Shown: positions 1 to 5,372 of the stretch, one piece after another | Numbering within the stretch: position 1 is the first letter of the stretch | How the letters are laid out: each line of letters begins with the position of its first letter | Assembly: GCA_900769545.1 (NCBI GenBank) | Contig: CAAGGZ010000148.1 | Coordinates: 1-38,097 of the forward strand | Direction: 5' to 3' | Length of the DNA: 38,097 nucleotides | DNA from: Clostridia bacterium | GTDB taxonomy: Bacteria; Bacillota; Clostridia; Christensenellales; Borkfalkiaceae | Made by a program: the position numbers and the translations under genes | Notes under the pieces: generated by a model | The model's database searches: none | Seen by the model: only the letters and a program-made list of their open reading frames with translations | What the model was told of the DNA's origin: nothing

Positions 1-1
1 A

Positions 2-91
2 AATCAACGGCTTAGAATGGAGAATGAATACTTAAAAAAACTCAATGCCTTAGTTCAGGAACGTATAGAGCGAGAACGCAAGAAAAAGTAA
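2..91 (+). CDS. IS3-family transposase OrfA, C-terminal fragment
   Basis: The reading frame enters from the left edge and stops with TAA at 89-91. The visible 29 residues are charged and heptad-like (leucines spaced through RLRMENEYLKKLNALV), as in the leucine-zipper end of IS3 OrfA proteins that follows their helix-turn-helix. The last sense codons are AAA AAG directly before the stop, a typical slippery site for -1 frameshifting into orfB. Only the C-terminus is in the window. Confidence 0.7.
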   Translation, partial: NQRLRMENEYLKKLNALVQERIERERKKK

Positions 92-135
92 AAGTCATAA
101 CTGAATTAAGGCGTAAATACCCAATCAATGACTTA

Positions 136-930
136 TTGAAATTCTCTAAAATGCCCCGAAGTACATACTACTATTACTTAAAACAAAGCAAGAAAGTAGA
201 TAAGTATTTGGTGGAAAAGCAAGAAATAAGTGAAATCTTTGAAACGAACAAAGCTCGGTATGGATATAGGCGCATTCTCGCAGTTTTAAGACAAAAAGGC
301 TATATAATAAACCACAAAACGGTATTAAAACTAATGAAAAGCCTTAATTTACAAGCAAAACAAAGAAAATCCAAGTATAAATCGTATAAGGGTGAAGTTG
401 GGAAGGTTGCAGATAATCTCTTAAAAAGAAACTTTACAGCAGAGAAACCGTTTGAGAAGCTTACAACGGATGTAACGGAGTTTTCGGTGTGTAATGAGAA
501 AGTATATCTTTCCCCTGTAATGGATTTGTACAACCGAGAAATTATATCCTATTCCATTTCTAAAAGCCCTAACTTTTGGCAAACAAAAGAAATGCTGCGA
601 GGGTTATTCGAGAAACTTCCCAAGAATGCAAAGCCTTTGCTTCACTCGGATCAAGGATGGCAATACCAAATGCGAGAATTTCAGCGAATGCTTGCCGAGC
701 ACAACATACAACAAAGTATGTCAAGGAAAGGGAATTGTTTGGATAACAGTTGTATGGAAAACTTTTTTGGTAGATTAAAAACGGAAATGTTTTACGGGGA
801 AACGTTTCAAAGTACGGATGAATTCATCCGTACTTTGGAGGAATACCTTTGGTATTACAATAACGAGAGAATTTCTCTTAAACTAAAAGGAATGAGCCCT
901 GTACAATACAGAACTCATTCACAAATTTAA
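136..930 (+). CDS. IS3-family transposase OrfB (DDE integrase core)
   Basis: This is the catalytic part of the transposase. It shows an HTH_21-like N-terminal region (KARYGYRRI near residue 40) and an rve integrase core with D112 (TTDVTEF), D172 (HSDQGWQY) and E208 (CMENFFGRLK). The D172-E208 gap is 35 residues, the IS3 hallmark. The first usable start inside the frame is TTG at 136, but no ribosome binding site precedes it and the frame is open from position 16. It is therefore probably made as an OrfAB fusion by -1 frameshifting near 83-88. The C-terminal YNNERISLKLKGMSPVQYR motif is also standard for the family. The gene looks intact. Confidence 0.93.
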   Translation: MKFSKMPRSTYYYYLKQSKKVDKYLVEKQEISEIFETNKARYGYRRILAVLRQKGYIINHKTVLKLMKSLNLQAKQRKSKYKSYKGEVGKVADNLLKRNFTAEKPFEKLTTDVTEFSVCNEKVYLSPVMDLYNREIISYSISKSPNFWQTKEMLRGLFEKLPKNAKPLLHSDQGWQYQMREFQRMLAEHNIQQSMSRKGNCLDNSCMENFFGRLKTEMFYGETFQSTDEFIRTLEEYLWYYNNERISLKLKGMSPVQYRTHSQI

Positions 931-935
931 TATTT

Positions 936-957
936 TTTGTCTAAACTTTGGGGTTCA
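936..957 (+). repeat. Probable right terminal inverted repeat of the IS3-family element
   Basis: Just after the orfB stop lies TTTGTCTAAACTTTGGGG followed by TTCA. Read inward on the other strand it starts TGAACCCC, the form expected of an IS3 end (5'-TG...CA-3'). The matching left end is outside the window, so this rests on position and terminal dinucleotides only. Confidence 0.5.
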
Positions 958-1022
958 CTTCAAAGCGACTCCGCCTTTATCAGAGTAAAAACTTTATAGA
1001 AGGAGAAGAAACGGAAAAAGGA

Positions 1023-1244
1023 TTAGTTACAGCCACAGCCGCAGTTACAATGACAGGAACAAGGCGGCGTCAGGATCGCGGAAAGCGTTCCGTTTTTATA
1101 GAGACAGAAAAGAAGAGCCAACAAAATAGGCAAACCGCAACCGCTGAAAATGTTGGAGCAGAAAATGCCGTCTTTCGAGCCGAGTACAAGCAACGCAATA
1201 AGTATCCAAAGGGTTACGTTGTTACCCTGAGTGCAACAATTCAT
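1023..1244 (-). CDS. Small hydrophobic protein with cysteine-alternating tail (unknown function)
   Basis: A 73-residue protein read leftward. The start is well supported: AGGAGGT lies five bases ahead of ATG (complement of 1242-1244). The protein has a short Cys-containing start (MNCC), two hydrophobic stretches (roughly residues 12-21 and 37-48) and a terminal CSCHCNCGCGCN in which cysteine occupies every second position six times. I do not recognise a named family. Such tails suggest metal binding or disulfide cross-linking, possibly in a spore layer, but that is inference. A longer ORF on the other strand (948-1331) covers it but lacks family features. The IS3 element ends 65 bases past its 3' end. 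Confidence 0.7.
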   Translation of the reverse strand: MNCCTQGNNVTLWILIALLVLGSKDGIFCSNIFSGCGLPILLALLFCLYKNGTLSAILTPPCSCHCNCGCGCN

Positions 1245-1310
1245 ATAGACCTCCTGTGTTTTGCCGCAGGGGTATGTAAGTTGAGCTTCAAGACCTGCGG
1301 TTTTATCTTT

Positions 1311-1337
1311 CTAATACATAATATTCCATGAAGTCAA
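1311..1337 (-). promoter_or_regulatory. Possible promoter for the small leftward Cys-tailed gene
   Basis: On the minus strand TTGACT (1332-1337) is followed after 15 bases by TATTAG (1311-1316). The -35 is good, but the spacer is short and the -10 is imperfect. It lies about 70 bases ahead of the start codon. Confidence 0.3.
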
Positions 1338-1408
1338 AATTTTGTGTGTAAAAAATCCAATTTTCCGAAAATGCCAATAGAAAACCTGCTTTTTTGCCTT
1401 TCATTTTG

Positions 1409-1437
1409 TTGCGAAAAATAAAAAAATAAGCTATAAT
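1409..1437 (+). promoter_or_regulatory. Promoter for the ECF S-component / coaX / hom genes
   Basis: TTGCGA (1409-1414) and a perfect TATAAT (1432-1437) are separated by 17 bases, a sigma-A type arrangement. Transcription should begin near 1444, exactly where the folded leader begins. Confidence 0.6.
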
Positions 1438-1443
1438 AAAAAC

Positions 1444-1517
1444 ATACCCAAGGAGAATACGCCTACGGCGGTTCTACCAAACGACGGGTAAATTCCTTAT
1501 TTTTAGTCTACGGGTAT
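1444..1517 (+). promoter_or_regulatory. Structured 5' leader, candidate riboswitch of unknown class
   Basis: Between the promoter and the ECF S-component gene the RNA can fold into a closed multi-helix element. The outer helix pairs 1444-1449 with 1512-1517 (six Watson-Crick pairs). A second helix pairs AAGG 1450-1453 with CCTT 1495-1498 and continues 1456-1458 with 1492-1494 past a two-base bulge. Inside are hairpin CGCC-TAC-GGCG (about 1460-1470) and a stem UACC 1475-1478 with GGUA 1487-1490. The pairings were drawn by eye. It does not match the layout of TPP, FMN, purine, preQ1-I, THF or T-box elements as I know them. Its placement before a vitamin transporter and kinase suggests ligand-dependent control, which is inference. 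Confidence 0.5.
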
Positions 1518-1546
1518 CTCGGATGAGAACTCGATGGAGGTGTTTT

Positions 1547-2131
1547 ATGAAAAAGGATAAAGCGCATTTAATTGCATTTATCGGTGTTATGGCGGCATTG
1601 ATGTTTACGGTTCTTACTTTAGAAACGTATGTGTTCATCTATTTTATCAAGCCGTCTCCGGCGTTTCTTTCTATTCCGTTGTTTATTGCACTCAGCATGT
1701 ACGGCGATTGGAAACGCAGTTTTATAGGCGGAACAATATTTGGCTGTTGTTCGTTTATTCTTTCGTTTATTGTCGGATATACGGTGTTTTATAATCCACT
1801 TATATCCATACTTCCCAGGACGTTGGCTGGCGTTGCAGGGTATTGGATTTTTCACGGCTTGACCGTATTATTCCATGGTAAGCAAAAAATGCTTATTCGT
1901 GCCGTTGCGGCAGCATTAACAGTTTTACTTCATACCGTATTGGTGCTTGGAGCAATGCAAATATTTGCGACGGGCGGTGCTTTTTTTGATACGGTATGGC
2001 AAGTAATTATCGGTGTGAATTTCGTCGCGGAATTTGCTTGTGCGATTGTTTTAACTCCGATTTTGGTTCGAGTGATGAAAAAAGTCACAAAGGCCCCCGA
2101 ATTTCTTCCTTTGAAGAAACAGGGTGATTGA
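1547..2131 (+). CDS. ECF transporter substrate-binding S component, possibly pantothenate-specific
   Basis: A 194-residue integral membrane protein with about six hydrophobic segments. The start is ATG 1547 rather than ATG 1523, because GGAGG at 1536-1540 stands six bases ahead of it. The NPLISILPRTLAG stretch near residue 85 is typical of ECF S components, small vitamin-binding membrane proteins that dock on a shared EcfT/EcfA1A2 energizing module. No ECF ATPase lies nearby, so it probably uses a module encoded elsewhere. The next gene, coaX, phosphorylates pantothenate, which makes a PanT-like pantothenate role the best guess. Substrate assignment by neighbourhood alone is weak, and another vitamin cannot be excluded. 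Its leader is highly structured. Confidence 0.8.
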   Translation: MKKDKAHLIAFIGVMAALMFTVLTLETYVFIYFIKPSPAFLSIPLFIALSMYGDWKRSFIGGTIFGCCSFILSFIVGYTVFYNPLISILPRTLAGVAGYWIFHGLTVLFHGKQKMLIRAVAAALTVLLHTVLVLGAMQIFATGGAFFDTVWQVIIGVNFVAEFACAIVLTPILVRVMKKVTKAPEFLPLKKQGD

Positions 2132-2149
2132 TGGAAAAGAAGGTAAACT

Positions 2150-2935
2150 ATGGTTATTTGTATCGACATTGGCAATACCAATATCAAATATGCGATTTAC
2201 GACAAGGACGAGTTGAAGGTCTCCTTCCGCGTTGCTACCGATTTCAAAAAGACTTCGGATGAGTACGGCGCGCAGCTTACGGGTATGCTTACCGCGCAGG
2301 GGCTTTCCGCTTCGGATATAAAAGGCGGTATCGTTTCGTCCGTCGTACCTTCGCTCGATTATACCATTGAGAAAATGTGCGCTCTGTATTTGAATATAGA
2401 GCCGCTCCATATCGCTCCCGGTTTAAAATCGGGTTTGAATATTCGTTGTGACGACGCAAGGGAAGTGGGGGCGGACAGAATTGTCAACTGTGTATCCGCC
2501 ATCGTCGGTTACGGCGAAGGAACGCCGATGATCGTCGTGGATTTCGGTACGGCAACGACTTTTAATATCATCAGCGCGAACAATGAATTTATCGGCGGCG
2601 TTATCGCTCCCGGGATTAAAGGCTCGCTCGATTCCCTTGTAAACGGAACGGCGAAATTGCCGAGGGTGGAAATCGAAGCGCCTAAGAGCATTATTGCAAA
2701 AAACACGGTAACAAATATGCAGGCAGGTATCGTATTCGGTTTTGCAGGGCTCGTGGAATATATTGTCAAGCGTATCAAAAAGGAGCTTGGCGTCCCCAAA
2801 GTCAAAACGATTGCAACGGGCGGATTTAGTACGATTATCGCCAAGGAAATCGAGGGGATTGACGTGGTAGACAAGCTGTTGACGTTGAAAGGCTTGAAAT
2901 ATTTATACGATTTAAACACATCAGAAAGTAAATAA
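2150..2935 (+). CDS. coaX: Type III pantothenate kinase
   Basis: CoaX phosphorylates pantothenate with ATP, the first step of coenzyme A synthesis, in the cytoplasm. The 261-residue length is normal for the type III family, and the ASKHA-fold motifs are present: DIGNTN at residues 6-11, GADR at 107-110, DFGTATT at 131-137 and GGVIAPGIKGS near 150. The start ATG 2150 follows AGAAGG by six bases. An earlier ATG at 2131 overlaps the previous stop but is in another frame. The gene is 18 bases after the ECF S-component gene and probably shares its transcript, which fits uptake followed by trapping through phosphorylation. Type III kinases are generally not feedback-inhibited by CoA, so control may fall on transcription. 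Confidence 0.95.
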   Translation: MVICIDIGNTNIKYAIYDKDELKVSFRVATDFKKTSDEYGAQLTGMLTAQGLSASDIKGGIVSSVVPSLDYTIEKMCALYLNIEPLHIAPGLKSGLNIRCDDAREVGADRIVNCVSAIVGYGEGTPMIVVDFGTATTFNIISANNEFIGGVIAPGIKGSLDSLVNGTAKLPRVEIEAPKSIIAKNTVTNMQAGIVFGFAGLVEYIVKRIKKELGVPKVKTIATGGFSTIIAKEIEGIDVVDKLLTLKGLKYLYDLNTSESK

Positions 2936-2987
2936 AAGAGAATATATCAAAAAAGGAAAAGACGGCGTTTGCCGTTAAGGAGGTAGT

Positions 2988-4274
2988 ATGGCAAAGAAAG
3001 TTGGCGTAGCCATTTTAGGGCTCGGAGTTGTTGGCGGCGGCACCTATCAAACGTTGGTGGAGCATAAAGATTTCTACTTAAAGACCCAGCAGGTTGAAAT
3101 TTCCGTGGAAATGGTGCTTGACAAAGCGTTGGACAGATTGAAGCAGCTCAACGTTCCTGAAGAATGTATCGCAAAGAGCATTGAAGAGGTGTTGGCAAAT
3201 CCCAACGTAGACATCGTTGTGGAAACGATTGGCGGTATCGGCGTTGCAAAGGATTTCGTGACGGCGGCGCTCCGTGAAGGAAAAACGGTCGTTACTTCCA
3301 ATAAGGAGCTTATTTGTAAGTACTCGCACGAGTTGGAAAGAATTGCAAAGCGTAATCGTTGCGGACTTTATTACGAAGCAAGCTGCGTAGGCGGCGTGCC
3401 TATTATCCGCACGCTCTTGGACGGCGTTCAGGCGAATAAAATTCATAGTATGATGGGTATTGTAAACGGTACGACCAACTATATTTTGACCAAGATGACC
3501 TATGAGGGCGCGGATTATGCCGACGTTTTAAAAGAAGCGCAGAAGCTCGGTTATGCGGAAGCAAATCCCACGGCAGACGTAGACGGTTATGACTCTATGT
3601 ACAAGCTTTCCATTTTGTCTTCGATGGCGTTCCATACCAAGATTCCTTATACGAAGATTTTCCGTGAAGGGATTAGCGAAGTGTCCACGAAAGATATTAC
3701 GTTTGGACGTGAGCTCGGCTATACGCTGAAATTGCTTGCAATCGGTAAGAATAACGAAAGAGGTATTGAGGTTCGCGTACATCCCACGTTTATCCCCAAC
3801 TCCCACCCTTTGGCGAGCGTAAACGACGCGTTTAACGCCGTATATTTAACAGGCGACGCAGTAGATGACGTTATGTTGTACGGTAGGGGCGCAGGCGCAT
3901 TGCCTACGGCGAGCGCCGTTGTCAGCGACGTTATTTATGCGGCAACCCATTCCGACGTGAAGTATTCCACGTTCAAGAATACGGCGACGGCAGAAAATAA
4001 CGTAAAATTCGTTTCGGATTTCTCCAGCGCGTATTATATTCGTTTGTCGGTAGAGGACAAAGCGGGCGTTTTGGCAAAAATCAGCGGTATTTTTGGAAAA
4101 TACGGTATCTCCATTGTGGAGCTTGCGCAAAAAGCCAAAGCGGAGGACGAAACCAACGTGCCTTTGATTATTATTACGCACAAGACGACGGAAAACAGCG
4201 TCAAGAACGCCGTTGCGAAAATCAACGCAACCGAGTTTGGCAAAGTAGAAGCTGTTATCAGAGTAGAACAGTAA
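2988..4274 (+). CDS. hom: Homoserine dehydrogenase with C-terminal ACT domain
   Basis: Hom reduces aspartate semialdehyde to homoserine with NAD(P)H, the branch point for threonine and methionine. The 428-residue protein has an N-terminal Rossmann fold (GLGVVGGG, residues 11-18), the catalytic domain with VNGTTNYILTKM and ADVDGYD, and a C-terminal ACT domain from about residue 350 (LSVEDKAGVLAKISGIFGKY), which usually binds threonine or another amino acid for feedback inhibition. The start is supported by TAAGGAGG four bases upstream. It lies 52 bases after coaX, with a small ACGGC/GCCGT hairpin just before the ribosome binding site. No other threonine genes are adjacent. A hairpin with a T run follows. 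Confidence 0.96.
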   Translation: MAKKVGVAILGLGVVGGGTYQTLVEHKDFYLKTQQVEISVEMVLDKALDRLKQLNVPEECIAKSIEEVLANPNVDIVVETIGGIGVAKDFVTAALREGKTVVTSNKELICKYSHELERIAKRNRCGLYYEASCVGGVPIIRTLLDGVQANKIHSMMGIVNGTTNYILTKMTYEGADYADVLKEAQKLGYAEANPTADVDGYDSMYKLSILSSMAFHTKIPYTKIFREGISEVSTKDITFGRELGYTLKLLAIGKNNERGIEVRVHPTFIPNSHPLASVNDAFNAVYLTGDAVDDVMLYGRGAGALPTASAVVSDVIYAATHSDVKYSTFKNTATAENNVKFVSDFSSAYYIRLSVEDKAGVLAKISGIFGKYGISIVELAQKAKAEDETNVPLIIITHKTTENSVKNAVAKINATEFGKVEAVIRVEQ

Positions 4275-4275
4275 A

Positions 4276-4306
4276 CAAAAAGGGAGGCGTTTTCGCCTCC
4301 TTTTTC
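4276..4306 (+). terminator. Intrinsic terminator-like hairpin after hom
   Basis: GGAGGCG (4283-4289), loop TTTT, CGCCTCC (4294-4300), then five Ts. The stem has seven GC-rich pairs extended by A-T pairs at the base. Only about six bases separate it from the next gene's ribosome binding site, so it may act as an attenuator or translational switch rather than a full stop. Confidence 0.75.
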
Positions 4307-4321
4307 AAAACGGAGGACGAT

Positions 4322-5203
4322 ATGCAAGGGCTTATCATCATCAACGCGTATCCGGCAGGGGAGAAGTTTTATCATCAGGCAAACCGACTCGCAGAGGAGT
4401 TTCGCCTCTTAAACGTCAAGGCGGATATTTTACGAAACGGAGAAGTGTATGCGCTTTTGGACGAACAAGGGGAATTGCAAACTCCTGCCTTGAAAAAATA
4501 CGATTTTGCCGTGTATTTGGATAAGGACAAATATTTGGGCTCTATGTTGGAACAAACGGGGCTCAAACTCTTTAATTCCCCCAAAGCCGTAGAAATATGC
4601 GACGATAAAATGTTGACGTATTTGGCGTTAAAGGACTCAGAGATTCGTTTGGCGAAAACAATTCCTGCTCCGCTTTGTTATACGAAAGACGCAAAAGTAG
4701 ACGAGAATTTCCTTGAAAAAGTAGCCAAAGAGCTCGGCTTTCCGTTGGTGGTAAAAAAGAGCTTCGGTTCTTTTGGCGCAGGCGTTCAACTCGTACACGG
4801 TATGCCCGAATTAAAAAAAGTAGCGCAGAAATTTTTACACGAGCCGCACTTTTTTCAAGCGTATATTTCAGAGTCGCAAGGACGGGATATCCGCGTAATG
4901 GTTGTCGGCGGTAAAACGGTTGCCGCTATGGAGCGCGTCGCGCAACAGGGCGAATTCCGCTCGAATATCGAGCTTGGCGGCGAGGGGCGTAAGATAGACT
5001 TGCCGCCCATTTATGCGGAAACGGCTGAAAAAGTGGCTAAAGCGCTAAGATTAGAGTATTGCGGTGTGGATTTACTCCAAACGAAAGACGGGCCGATTTT
5101 ATGCGAAGTGAACTCCAACGCATTTTTTGAGGGTTTGGAGAAAACGACGGGCTGTAACGTCGCCGCCGCTTATGCGAAGCGGATTTTAGATTGTATAAAC
5201 TAA
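4322..5203 (+). CDS. RimK-like ATP-grasp ligase
   Basis: A 293-residue ATP-grasp protein of the RimK type, a family that joins an amino acid (often glutamate) to a peptide or small-molecule carboxylate using ATP. Visible hallmarks are the pre-grasp region, FPLVVKKSFGSFGAGV (the nucleotide-binding Lys and Gly-rich loop near 145), QAYISESQGRDIRVMVVGG near 180, and the Mg-binding end GVDLLQTKDGPILCEVNSN near 245-260. The start ATG 4322 follows GGAGG (4312-4316) by five bases. The substrate cannot be told from the sequence; ribosomal protein S6, cofactor F420-type or tetrahydropterin-type tails and lysine carrier proteins are all known in the superfamily. Strong terminators flank it on both sides. 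Confidence 0.85.
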   Translation: MQGLIIINAYPAGEKFYHQANRLAEEFRLLNVKADILRNGEVYALLDEQGELQTPALKKYDFAVYLDKDKYLGSMLEQTGLKLFNSPKAVEICDDKMLTYLALKDSEIRLAKTIPAPLCYTKDAKVDENFLEKVAKELGFPLVVKKSFGSFGAGVQLVHGMPELKKVAQKFLHEPHFFQAYISESQGRDIRVMVVGGKTVAAMERVAQQGEFRSNIELGGEGRKIDLPPIYAETAEKVAKALRLEYCGVDLLQTKDGPILCEVNSNAFFEGLEKTTGCNVAAAYAKRILDCIN

Positions 5204-5204
5204 C

Positions 5205-5231
5205 GAAAAACGTCGCTTGGCGACGTTTTTT
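5205..5231 (+). terminator. Intrinsic terminator
   Basis: CGTCGC (5211-5216), loop TTG, GCGACG (5220-5225), followed by six Ts and preceded by five As. It ends the ATP-grasp gene two bases after its stop. Confidence 0.85.
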
Positions 5232-5261
5232 ATCTTTTGGCTGAATATTTTTTTTAAAATC

Positions 5262-5290
5262 TTGACATTTGATTATAACTGTGCTATAAT
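5262..5290 (+). promoter_or_regulatory. Consensus sigma-A promoter with extended -10
   Basis: A perfect TTGACA (5262-5267), a 17-base spacer and a perfect TATAAT (5285-5290) preceded by TGC. This is the strongest promoter in the window. Transcription should begin near 5297, leaving a leader of about 75 bases before the TTG start at 5373. Confidence 0.9.
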
Positions 5291-5317
5291 AGTTCTGTTT
5301 GAATATATAGTGTAACG

Positions 5318-5351
5318 TATGCACGGGTGCGCAGGGGGCACGCAAAGCATA
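5318..5351 (+). promoter_or_regulatory. Small two-tier stem-loop in the leader of the dehydratase gene
   Basis: TATGC (5318-5322) can pair with GCATA (5347-5351), and inside it GTGC (5327-5330) with GCAC (5338-5341), leaving an internal loop ACGG opposite GCAAA. It lies 10 bases before the ribosome binding site. It contains ACGCAAAGC, also found in c-di-GMP-I riboswitch cores, but the rest of that aptamer is missing. A function is not established. Confidence 0.3.
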
Positions 5352-5372
5352 AAAAGTCAATGGAGGTATGTC

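Larger units (their letters stand above)
1..957 (+). mobile_element. IS3-family insertion sequence, right portion (cut by window edge)
   Basis: The stretch holds the end of orfA, a complete orfB transposase in the -1 frame, and a probable right inverted repeat ending in TTCA at 957 (the outer strand reads TGAACCCC inward). The orfA/orfB arrangement, the DD(35)E catalytic spacing and the TG...CA terminus are all typical of the IS3 family. The left end is outside the window, so the full length and target duplication cannot be seen. orfB is intact, so the copy may be active. It sits just downstream of the leftward small cysteine-tailed gene at 1023-1244. Confidence 0.85.

Noticed and set aside
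948..1331. Rightward 127-codon frame covering the small Cys-tailed gene
   Set aside because: It starts inside the IS inverted repeat, lacks a ribosome binding site and has low-complexity composition; the opposite frame has a near-perfect site.
1444..1517. Purine riboswitch upstream of the ECF gene
   Set aside because: TTCTACC, GTAAA and CTACGGG look similar, but the P2/P3 helices and the kissing loops of the purine class cannot be formed.
5318..5351. c-di-GMP-I (GEMM) riboswitch before the dehydratase gene
   Set aside because: Only ACGCAAAGC matches; the tetraloop-receptor helices and second hairpin are missing.
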